From contig NZ_JAATEJ010000002.1 in assembly GCF_012034175.1 (NCBI RefSeq), positions 248,001-312,000 on the forward strand: 64,000 nt of DNA, in the 5' to 3' direction. Under the pieces are notes generated by a model. The model did not search any database. It saw nothing but the letters and a program-made list of their open reading frames with translations, and was not told the origin of the DNA. Origin of the DNA: Actinacidiphila epipremni (GTDB taxonomy: Bacteria > Actinomycetota > Actinomycetes > Streptomycetales > Streptomycetaceae). This document shows, in pieces, positions 42,006 through 51,900 of this stretch; the first letter of the stretch is position 1, and every line of letters starts with the position of its first letter. Both the position numbers and the translations under genes were made by a program.

Positions 42006-42737
42006 ATGCCCCCTCGCCCCTCCGACGCCCCCGCCTCCCCCGCCGGGCCCGGGCCCGGCGCCCCCGGGTCGTCCGGTGCCGACGGCTCCCGCGCCGCCGG
42101 GCCCGGCGGCCAGGGCGCCCCCGGCTGCCACGGTCCCGGGGCCGCGCCCACCCAGGGCCTGCGGGAGCGCAAGAAGGTCCAGACCCGGCAGGCCATCCGC
42201 GCCGCCGCCTACCGGCTCTTCGCCGCGGACGGCTACGACGCCACGCCGGTGGACCGGATCGCGGCGGAGGCGGACGTGTCGCCCAGCACCGTCTTCCGCT
42301 ACTTCCCGACCAAGGAGGACATCGTCCTCACCGACGAGTACGACGACCGGATGGCGGACCGGCTGCGCGCCCGGCCCGCGGACGAGGCGCCGCTGCTGTC
42401 GGTCCGTATGGTCCTGCGCGAGACGCTGAGCGGGATCCTGGCCGATCCCGCCCAGCGGGCCGAGATGGTCCAGCGCGAGGAGCTGGTCCGCGACGTCCCG
42501 GCGATCCGCGCCCGCGCGTACGAGACGATGTCGCTGACCGGCCGGATACTCGGCGGCATCATCGCCGCCCGCACCGGCCGCACGGCGGACGCGCTGGAGG
42601 TGCGGGTCTTCACCGCGGCGGTCTTCTCGGTGATCCACGAGGCCACGATGTTCTGGGTGGAGAAGGCGCCCGAGGAGGACCTGCTGACCATCCTGGACCG
42701 GTCCCTGCGGCTGCTGAACCGCGGCCTGGAGATCTAG
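42006..42737 (+). CDS. TetR family regulator
   Basis: A 243-residue repressor. A Pro/Gly/Ala-rich lead of about 45 residues precedes the TetR helix-turn-helix (RERKKVQTRQAIRAAAYRLFAADGYDATPVDRIAAEADVSPSTVFRYFPTKEDIVL). The C-terminal ligand/dimer domain is helical (LRETLSGILADPAQRAEMVQREELVRDVP). ATG 42006 is chosen; an in-frame ATG at 41988 would overlap the exporter end by 14 bases. It probably binds the palindrome at 40204. Confidence 0.92.
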   Translation: MPPRPSDAPASPAGPGPGAPGSSGADGSRAAGPGGQGAPGCHGPGAAPTQGLRERKKVQTRQAIRAAAYRLFAADGYDATPVDRIAAEADVSPSTVFRYFPTKEDIVLTDEYDDRMADRLRARPADEAPLLSVRMVLRETLSGILADPAQRAEMVQREELVRDVPAIRARAYETMSLTGRILGGIIAARTGRTADALEVRVFTAAVFSVIHEATMFWVEKAPEEDLLTILDRSLRLLNRGLEI

Positions 42738-42779
42738 CGGCCGGCGGCGCATGCCCCGGGCCCGGGTGTTCAGCCCCGT

Positions 42780-44810
<2,031 letters not shown>

Positions 44811-44951
44811 CGCCCCAGCCTCCCACAGAGCCCCGCCCCGATCGAACCCCGCGCCCACCCCCCTCTCCGAACGGCCCAACCCCGCCACGGGGTCGCGCGG
44901 GCCGCGCCGCGGACTACCGGACAGCCCCGGCGCCGCGGCCCGCCACTACCT

Positions 44952-45176
44952 TTACCTCGCGTGTGTGATGTGGGTTGTGTGCTCGGTTCCGTGGATCCCG
45001 CTCGCCAGGTAACCGCCGAGGGCCACGACCGCCACAGCGGCTGTGAATGCGTAGACCAGCCGCTCGCCTCGCGAGGGGCTGCTCGCGCCCGACGGCGGAG
45101 CGCTCCAGCGGAAGACCAGCGCTCCGATCACGAGCGACCCGGTGGCGACGAGGACGGCGACCAGGTCGAAGGTCAC
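44952..45176 (-). CDS. Small two-helix membrane protein
   Basis: A 74-residue protein with two hydrophobic helices (about 3-24, FDLVAVLVATGSLVIGALVF, and about 40-62, LVYAFTAAVAVVALGGYLASG) joined by a charged loop, ending in HGTEHTTHITHAR. I do not recognise a family. GTG 45176 is about 10 bases after AAGGAG; a TTG at 45182 in the same frame is too close to it. It lies between the YyaL gene and the RAMA gene on the minus strand. Confidence 0.55.
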   Translation of the reverse strand: MTFDLVAVLVATGSLVIGALVFRWSAPPSGASSPSRGERLVYAFTAAVAVVALGGYLASGIHGTEHTTHITHAR

Positions 45177-45290
45177 GTACAAAGAACTCCTTGGTATGCA
45201 GGCGGAGAAGCGGGCATGTTCGTCGGCGGTTGCCGACAGATGGTCTAGGTGAGGAGTTCGGCGATGCCGGGCCGAGGCCTTCCCCGCCTT

Positions 45291-45692
45291 CTACGAGGCG
45301 TCCAGTTCCTGGCGGAGCTGGTCGAGGGTGGAGCCGTCGGGTGTCTGCCACAGGGTCCAGCCGTTGATCACATTGCCGGTTACGGCTTCCGCGGCCTTGG
45401 ACGGGGAGGGGAAGGGGGAGGGGTGGCCGTCGACGATGAGCTGGCCGTCAGCGGTGACGACCGCGCGGCCGGATCTGTTGGCGCGGCGCTGACGGAACGT
45501 CAGGACGGTGTCCGGCTTGAGCAAACCGGCACGCATCAGCCCCGCGAGGGGCCCGTGGGGAATGACGGGCGCGGCTTTCACCGGAGGCTCGCCTCCGCCG
45601 AGGGCGAGGGTGACGTGGACGGTGTCATCGGTGCTCGCGCTGACGAGCCGAGCGATGACCGCGGGGTCGAAGTGGATGCTCAACGTTGCCAT
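45291..45692 (-). CDS. Stand-alone RAMA-domain protein
   Basis: A 133-residue protein. The C-terminal ~85 residues match the RAMA (restriction enzyme adenine methylase associated) domain: LMRAGLLKPDTVLTFRQRRANRSGRAVVTADGQLIVDGHPSPFPSPSKAAEAVTG, then NGWTLWQTPDGSTLDQLRQEL. The N-terminal ~45 residues (LSIHFDPAVIARLVSASTDDTVHVTLAL) form a small extra module. RAMA domains are proposed to read modified DNA and are usually fused to methyltransferases, endonucleases or helicases; here it is alone. ATG 45692 follows GGGAG. No methylase gene lies nearby, so its partner is unknown. Confidence 0.75.
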   Translation of the reverse strand: MATLSIHFDPAVIARLVSASTDDTVHVTLALGGGEPPVKAAPVIPHGPLAGLMRAGLLKPDTVLTFRQRRANRSGRAVVTADGQLIVDGHPSPFPSPSKAAEAVTGNVINGWTLWQTPDGSTLDQLRQELDAS

Positions 45693-45875
45693 GGGTGCTC
45701 CCGCCGTAGATGAGCCCAGCGCCTTTTCGCTGGATTCGTCTTCGATCTTAAGCGGTGCAAGCAGCTGGAGTCAACTCTCGTCTTCAGCGACTCAGGAGCG
45801 GTTGGTGGCGAGGGGTGCCGGCACGTCCGCACAGGGGGGAATGCTCGGCCGCTCGTGATGTATTAGAGGCTGTCG

Positions 45876-45881
45876 TACACT
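45876..45881 (+). promoter_or_regulatory. -10 box of leaderless toxin-antitoxin promoter
   Basis: TACACT ends 6 bases before GTG 45888, so transcription should begin at or next to the start codon. No Shine-Dalgarno is present, supporting leaderless translation of the antitoxin. Confidence 0.6.
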
Positions 45882-45887
45882 GGCTGC

Positions 45888-46160
45888 GTGAAGCCGACCC
45901 GTGCCGGGAACACCGAGAACATCTCCGTGTCCATGCCCGCCGAGCTGGTCAGTGAGCTGCGCTCGCGGACCGGGCGGCGGGGGCTGTCCGGGTACATCAC
46001 GGAGGCGGTCAGGCACCAGCTCGCCATGGACGGGCTGGCCGAGATCGTCGCAGCGCACGAAGAGGAGCACGGGCCGCTCACGGAGCAGGAGGTCGAGGCC
46101 GCCCGCCGCGAGCTGTTCGGGGAAGAGGACGCCCGGGGCGTCGGGCGGGGCGCTGCGTGA
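45888..46160 (+). CDS. RHH-type antitoxin (VapB-like)
   Basis: A 90-residue protein. A ribbon-helix-helix fold (about 8-52) reads NTENISVSMPAELVSELRSRTGRRGLSGYITEAVRHQLAMDGL. A C-terminal helix (EIVAAHEEEHGPLTEQEVEAARRELFG) probably caps the toxin. GTG 45888 is fixed by the leaderless promoter and by the 4-base overlap (GTGA) with the PIN toxin gene. It should autorepress the pair. Confidence 0.88.
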   Translation: MKPTRAGNTENISVSMPAELVSELRSRTGRRGLSGYITEAVRHQLAMDGLAEIVAAHEEEHGPLTEQEVEAARRELFGEEDARGVGRGAA

Positions 46161-46564
46161 AGGAGCAGCCGCCGCGCTCCCTGGTCCTCGACTCCGAGGC
46201 GCTGTCGCTGCTGCTGCGCAACGACCGGAAGATGGCGGCCCGTATCGAGGCCGCCCGGCAGGCCGGAGTCCCGGTCCTCGTGTCCGTGCTGACCATCGTC
46301 GAAGCGGTGCACGGCAAGACCGACCACGCACGGCTGCGCTGGCTGCTCTCCCGGCTCCGGGTGGAGCCCGTCAGCCAGGAGGACTCGCTGACCGCGGTGG
46401 CGCTGCTCCAGGACGCGGGCGGGCTGCACGGGCACAAATACGCCATCGACGCGCTCGTCGCGGCGCTCGCACTGCGGATGCCGGCTCCCGTCGTCGTCCT
46501 CACCTCGGACCGCGACGACTGGTCGAAGCTCTGCGGAAGCCGCGTGCTCATCAGAGACGTATGA
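46157..46564 (+). CDS. PIN-domain toxin (VapC-like)
   Basis: A 135-residue PIN ribonuclease. Acidic catalytic positions appear in SLVLDSEALSLLLRND (first Asp near residue 12), VSVLTIVEAVHGK (Glu), KYAIDALVAALAL (Asp) and VLTSDRDDW (Asp). PIN toxins cut tRNA or rRNA when the antitoxin is lost. The start overlaps the antitoxin stop by 4 bases. The truncated Uma2 gene starts within its last codons. Confidence 0.9.
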   Translation: MKEQPPRSLVLDSEALSLLLRNDRKMAARIEAARQAGVPVLVSVLTIVEAVHGKTDHARLRWLLSRLRVEPVSQEDSLTAVALLQDAGGLHGHKYAIDALVAALALRMPAPVVVLTSDRDDWSKLCGSRVLIRDV

Positions 46565-46890
46565 GCGACGAGCCGGCCGTACCCGCACGGATGCACGAGC
46601 AGATCACCGCCGAGCAGTACGGCTCCTGGTCCGCCGAGCAGTGCGCCGGCGTCGAGGTGGTGTCCCCGGGCTCGGAGACCACTGACCGGGTCGTCAAGCT
46701 CCAGCAGTACGCCCGCGCGGGCATCCCCTTCTACTGGCGCATCGAGCAGTCCGCCGGCACGGTCCCGCTGGTCTATACGTATCTGCTCGATGCCGCGACC
46801 TGCGCGTATCGCGAGGGGGACGTCTTCGCGGGCGTCGTCAAGGCAAGCGCGCCCTTTGCGCTGGACGTCGATCTCACGTCGCTGGGCTGA
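46561..46890 (+). pseudogene. Uma2/DUF820 endonuclease-like gene with internal in-frame deletion
   Basis: A 109-residue frame beginning MHEQITAEQYGSWSAEQCAGVEVV, typical of the N-terminus of Streptomyces Uma2 proteins. It jumps directly to VSPGSETTDRVVKLQQYARAGIPFYWRIEQ, the C-terminal part. Full-length family members are about 185-200 residues. The missing ~80-90 residues hold most of the PD-(D/E)xK-like core, so the product cannot be an active nuclease. The join lies at VEVV, a string likely present at both ends of the lost segment, suggesting deletion by recombination. ATG 46561 overlaps the PIN toxin stop by 4 bases. Confidence 0.75.
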
Positions 46891-46916
46891 GGGCCCCGGA
46901 AAAACTTGCGCCGGTG

Positions 46917-46943
46917 TGTCGATCGCGGGGGGTCGTGTTCGAC
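46917..46943 (+). promoter_or_regulatory. Predicted ECF42 promoter before the DGPF gene
   Basis: TGTCGA (46917-46922) and CGAC (46940-46943) are separated by 17 bases. Published ECF42 promoters carry TGTCGA at -35 and CGA/TC at -10. Transcription would start near 46950, about 40 bases before the DGPF gene, followed by the sigma gene: a self-amplifying loop. Confidence 0.65.
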
Positions 46944-46990
46944 GCATTGGGTGAGGGCGCGGGAAGCGGGCCCTGGGAGAGGAGATCGGC

Positions 46991-47347
46991 GTGCGTTACA
47001 TGATGTTGCTGCGGCTGGACCCGGCGAAGGCTCCGGTGGAGGGGCCGAGTGGGGAGCTCATGGAGGAGATGGGGAAGCTGCTGGAGGAGATGACGAAGGC
47101 GGGGGTGCTGCTGGACACCGGGGGGTTGCGGGCGGTGGAGCCGGGGGCGGTGGTGCGGCAGGTCAAGGGGAAGCAGACGGTGCTGGACGGGCCGTTCAGT
47201 GAGGCCAAGGAGGTCATCGGGGGGTACGCGCTCGTGCAGGCCAAATCGCTGGAGGAGGCGACGCAGTGGGCCTCGCGGTTCCTGGCCGTGCACGGGGAGG
47301 AGTGGGAGATCGAGGCCGAGGTGCGGCAGGTGGAGGAGCCGGAGTAG
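46991..47347 (+). CDS. DGPF/YCII domain protein
   Basis: A 118-residue YCII-like protein. It has the family opening RYMMLLRLDPAKAP, a helix LMEEMGKLLEEMTKAGVLLDTGGL, the eponymous DGPF in KQTVLDGPFSEAKEVIGGYALVQAKSLEEATQWA, and a beta strand end EIEAEVRQVEE. DGPF proteins are the constant genomic partners of ECF42 sigma factors, but their biochemical role is unknown. GTG 46991 follows GAGGAG. The sigma gene starts 82 bases later, and the predicted ECF42 promoter lies upstream. Confidence 0.93.
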   Translation: MRYMMLLRLDPAKAPVEGPSGELMEEMGKLLEEMTKAGVLLDTGGLRAVEPGAVVRQVKGKQTVLDGPFSEAKEVIGGYALVQAKSLEEATQWASRFLAVHGEEWEIEAEVRQVEEPE

Positions 47348-47429
47348 GAGCGAGCGGGGGGCGGCGGCAACGGGGGAAGCGGGGCGTCGGCTTGGCGGCG
47401 GCGCCCCGCGGCTGCTGTGATGGGGGGTC

Positions 47430-48788
47430 GTGACGGCAGCCGAGGAGCAAGGGGCCGGCGGCCCGCGGGACGAGCAGACGCGGCGGGCGCGCCGGGCGGT
47501 GGAGGCCGTGTGGCGGATCGAGTCGCCACGGCTGGTCGCGGGGCTGGTCCGGCTCGTGCACGACATAGACCTCGCCGAGGAGCTCGCGCAGGACGCGCTG
47601 GTCGCCGCCCTGGAGCAGTGGCCGCGCGACGGTGTGCCGCGCAATCCCGGCGCCTGGCTGATGACCACCGCCAAGCGCCGCGGCATCGACCTCATCCGGC
47701 GCAACGAGGTCTTCGCCCGCAAGCTGCGGCTGCTCGGGCACGAGCTGGAGATCGCGCAGGGGGCCGCCGTCTTCGACGAGCCGGCCGGCACCGCCGGTGC
47801 CGAGGGCGGGATCGAGGACGACCTGTTGCGGCTGGTCTTCGTCGCGTGCCATCCCGTGCTCTCCCGCGAGGCCCGGCTCGCGCTGACGCTGCGGCTGCTC
47901 GGCGGCCTGACGACCGACGAGATCGCCCGGGCCTTCCTCACCGCTGAGCCGACCGTCGCGCAGCGCATCGTGCGCGCCAAGCGGACGCTGGCCAAGGAGA
48001 AGGTGCCGTTCGAGGTGCCGCGGGGTGCGGAGCTGGCGCAGCGGCTGGCGTCGGTGCTGGAGGTCGTCTACCTGATCTTCAACGAGGGCTACTCGGCGAC
48101 CGCCGGCGAGGACTGGATGCGCCCGGGCCTGTGCGAGGACGCGTTGCGGCTGGCCCGCGTGCTCCAGGGGCTGCTCCCGGCGGAGCCCGAGGTGCATGGG
48201 CTCGCGGCGCTGCTGGAGGTGCAGGCGTCGCGCGCGGCGGCCCGCGTCGGGCCGGACGGCGGGCCGGTGACGCTGCTGGAGCAGGACCGCAGGCGCTGGG
48301 ACCTGCTGCTCATCCACCGCGGCTTCGCCGCCCTGGCCCGGGCGGACGCCGCGGCGAGGGCGCGGGGGGCGGCGCCGGGGCCGTACGCCTTGCAGGCCGC
48401 GATCGCCGCGTGCCACGCCCGTGCGGTACGGGCCGAGGACACCGACTGGGGCCGTATCGCCGAGCTCTACCGGGCGCTGGCCGCCGTCGCGCCCTCCCCC
48501 GTGGTCGAGCTGAACCGCGCGGTCGCCGTCGGCATGGCCGAGGGGCCCGCGGCCGGGCTCGCCGTCGTGGACCGGGTCGCCGCGAGCGGTGCGCTGGACG
48601 GCTACCACCTGCTGCCGAGCGTCCGCGGTGACCTGCTGGCCCGGCTCGGCCGCGCCGCCGAGGCCCGCGCGGAGTTCGCCCGCGCCGCGGGCCTGACCCG
48701 TAACGGAGCCGAACGCGCCCTGCTGCTGCGGCGGTTGGCGGAGGTGGCGGGCGCCGGCGGGGGCGGGGGCGGGGGCGCCGGGGGCTGA
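47430..48788 (+). CDS. ECF42-group RNA polymerase sigma factor
   Basis: A 452-residue extracytoplasmic-function sigma factor with the long C-terminal extension of group ECF42. Region 2 (about 20-100) has DIDLAEELAQDALVAALEQWPRDGVPRNPGAWLMTTAKRRGIDLIRR. Region 4 (about 128-180) has RLALTLRLLGGLTTDEIARAFLTAEPTVAQRIVRAKRTL. From about 185 on lies the DUF6596/TPR-like extension (LIFNEGYSATAGEDWMRPGLCEDALRLARVLQGLLP), which is needed for activity in studied members. No anti-sigma gene is present, as expected for this group. It ends in a short Gly-rich tract. Confidence 0.93.
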   Translation: MTAAEEQGAGGPRDEQTRRARRAVEAVWRIESPRLVAGLVRLVHDIDLAEELAQDALVAALEQWPRDGVPRNPGAWLMTTAKRRGIDLIRRNEVFARKLRLLGHELEIAQGAAVFDEPAGTAGAEGGIEDDLLRLVFVACHPVLSREARLALTLRLLGGLTTDEIARAFLTAEPTVAQRIVRAKRTLAKEKVPFEVPRGAELAQRLASVLEVVYLIFNEGYSATAGEDWMRPGLCEDALRLARVLQGLLPAEPEVHGLAALLEVQASRAAARVGPDGGPVTLLEQDRRRWDLLLIHRGFAALARADAAARARGAAPGPYALQAAIAACHARAVRAEDTDWGRIAELYRALAAVAPSPVVELNRAVAVGMAEGPAAGLAVVDRVAASGALDGYHLLPSVRGDLLARLGRAAEARAEFARAAGLTRNGAERALLLRRLAEVAGAGGGGGGGAGG

Positions 48789-48926
48789 GCCGGCTGCGGG
48801 GGCCTGTAACAGAGTTGGGACGGGATCGGGGCGCGGGGCGGGGCTTGACGCGGCCCGTGGGCGGGCACCAAACCTGTCCGACCGCCCTTCCGACGGGAGG
48901 GGTCGGGCGTCACCGGGGAGGACGAA

Positions 48927-51900
48927 GTGCCGGAGTCACGGATCGCCCTGCGGGAAGCCGACCGTACCGCCGCGGACCGGCTGCTGGTACGGCTGGTGGC
49001 CGAGCGGGGCGCTGCCGCGGGGGACGCGGACGCGCTGCTGCGGCGGGCGCGGGAGCGGTTCGACGAGCTCGCCGGGGCCGCGGCGGGCGAATACCTCGCG
49101 TACGTACGGGCGTTGGACGCGCGGCCGGGGGTGTCGCGGGCGGTGCCGGACGGCCGGCCGCGGGGGGCCGCGGGCAGTACGGCCGGGGGCGTCGCGACGG
49201 GGGTCGCCGCGCTCACCGCCTTCGGCGTGGACGTGGGCCAGGGTTTCTCCCTCGGCGGCTCCCTGCTGACCGGCGCGGCGGTGGGCGCGGCGGGCGTCGC
49301 GGCGCTGGGTACGGCCGCCGCCCGCGGCCGGGCGGCCCGCCGCGCCGCCGCCGCGGACGAGCGCGCCGCCCCCGGCGGGCCCGAACAGCTCCGCCTGCTG
49401 TGGCTGTCCGCCCTGGAACGCCGCGGGCTGCGGCCTTTCCTGGAGTCGGGCGGGGGTGGCGGTGCCGTGGGCGGCAGCACGCCGGGTACGGGCCCCGGTG
49501 CCGGGGCGGGCGCCGCTTGGGCCGGGGCTGGGTACGAGGCCCGGCCCGGCGGCGAGGGCGCGGAGGCCGGCCCGGACGCGGGGGCACGTACGGGCTACGG
49601 GTCAGCGCCGGGAGCCGGTGCCGGGCCTGCCGGCGCGGCAGGCGCGGGCGCGGGCGGGCGTACGGGCTACGGGTCGGCCCCGGGCGTCGGCGCGGCGGGC
49701 GCGGGCGCGGGTACGGGCTACGGCTCGGCCCCGGGCGTCGGCGCCGGACACGGCGACGGCAACCAGCCCGACGCAACGCCCGGCGTCCGGGCCGGACACG
49801 GCACCAGCGACGCGTCCGGCGGCGGCACCCGCTCGGGCGCTGACCCGGACGGCAGCGCATACGGCACCGGCACCGCTCCGGGCAGCGGCGCCGGCTCCGT
49901 ACCCGGCACCGGAGGCGCATCCGCCGGCGGCACCGGCACGCACCCGGGCCCCACGCCCGGCACCAGCCCCGCGCGCGGCCACAGCACCGGCCCAGGCGCC
50001 GAGCCCGGCAGCGCATACGGCACCGGCGCCCCCTCCGCCGCCACGCCCGGCGCCGGGGCCGGCCCCGGCAGCTCACCCGGCGCGGGGGCCGGGCCCGGCA
50101 CCGCCCCCCGCCCCGGCAGCTCACCCGGCGGCACCGCCCCCGCCCCCGGCCCCCGCAGCTCACCCGGCGGTCCCACCCCCGCCCCCGGCCGCGCCGGCTC
50201 ACCCGGCAAGGGGCCCCTCACCCCCGGCGGAGCCGGTCGCGTGCAGCCCCCCGCCGGACTCGTCAAGCTCGCCCGCAGCGCCGCCGAGCTGCCGCGGGCG
50301 CGGCGGCCCGGTGGGGACCGGAGTGCGGCGGCCCGGACGCGGGCGGTGCTGGAGCAGTCGTTCGGGCAACTGCCCGCCGCAGAAGGGGCGTTCACCGGGC
50401 GGGCGGAACCGCTCGCGTACATCACGCGGGCCGTGCACCAGGCGCGGGCCGCAACGACCGTGCAGCCGACCGTCGTTGTGCTGCACGGCGAGCAGGGCAG
50501 CGGGCGGACGACGCTCGCGGTGCGGGCGGCGCGGCAGTTGAGGGACCAGTTCCGCGGGGCGTGCGTGGTGAACCTGCGGGGGGCGGACGAGGCCAGGACC
50601 GGCGTGGCCACCCGGGACGCGCTGCTGCACCTGCTCAACCGGCTCGGCGCCCCGCGCGACCAGCTGCTCTTCCGGGACCGGCAGGACCGGCAGGACCAGG
50701 GCCAGCACCTGCGGCGGCTCATGGAGCAGTACCAGCAGCACCTCACCGGCGTGCCCGTCGTCATCGTGCTGGACGACGCGACCGACCCGCAGCAGGTCGC
50801 GGCCCTCGTACCGGAGCGGTCGGAAAGCCTCGTGCTGGTCACGGCGGACGAGCCGCTGGACCTGGAGCTGCCGGGCGCCCGCGTGCACCACTACCCGGTG
50901 GAAGCCCTCAGCCCGCAGGGAGTTCACGGCCTGCTGCGCCAACTCGCCGAAGAGGCCGGGCTGGAGCCGCCCGGCACCGCGCAGGCCGCCCGGCTCGGCG
51001 AGCTGTGCGCGGGCCTGCCGCTCGCGCTGCGGATCGCCGGCGGCGCCCTCGCCGACCACCACGGCCCGGACCGGCTCGCCGCCGACATCGAGGTGTTCGG
51101 CCCCCGCCCGGCGGTCGACCGGATACTGGCCCTGCGCTACCACGACCAGCCCGAGCCCAACCGCCGCCTGCTGCGCCGGCTCGCGCTCACCGGCCGGGCC
51201 AGCTTCGGCGCCGCCGCGGCAGCGGCGCTGCTGGCCACCGACGACCAGGAAGCCGCCCGCAGGCTCGCGGAGTTGGCGAAGGCCGGGCTCATCGACCAGG
51301 TGCGCGGCAGCCGTTACCGCCCGCACGACCTCGTACGCGCCTTCGCCGCCGAGCGGCTGCTGGACGAGGAGGACCCGGTGGAGCGGGCCGCCGCGCACGA
51401 GCGGCTGATCCGCTCGTACGCCGACCTCGCCAACACCGTGGTGCGGCTCGTCGAAGGCAAGACCTCCACCCGGGCCGGCCGCTTCGGCCACCACGGCTTC
51501 ACGTCGCTGGAGAACGCGCTGCGCTGGCTCGACGAGGAGTCCAGCTTCATCACGGCCGCGCTGCGCCGCACCGAGGGCGTGGACCGGGCGGCGGTGCAGG
51601 CGCTGCTGGGCGCGCTGTGCGACTACTGCCTGCTGCGCGGCGACCTCTACCGGCTCGGCGAGATCAGCGAGTTGGCGCAGGGCCAGCAGTCCCGGGCGGC
51701 GCATTCCGGCCCGGACGAGGACCGCTCGGTGCTGGTGCGCTCGGTGCAGTGGCGTACCGGCATCGCGGCCCGGCAGCTCGGCGAGCTGGACCGGGCGAAG
51801 TCGACGCTCAGCACGGTGGTGGACCTCTACTTCGAGGCGCAGCACCCGGCGGGCGCGGCCCGCGCGCTGGACAGCCTCGGCATCACCCTGCACCACCAGG

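Noticed and set aside
45901..46560. Alternative plus-strand frame overlapping the toxin-antitoxin pair
   Set aside because: It is the open shadow frame upstream of the Uma2 start; RHH and PIN motifs lie in the other frames.
49450..50240. Highly repetitive stretch in the NB-ARC gene as a separate repeat element or gene junction
   Set aside because: The frame is continuous and the repeats translate to a Gly/Ala/Ser/Pro linker between two sensible domains.
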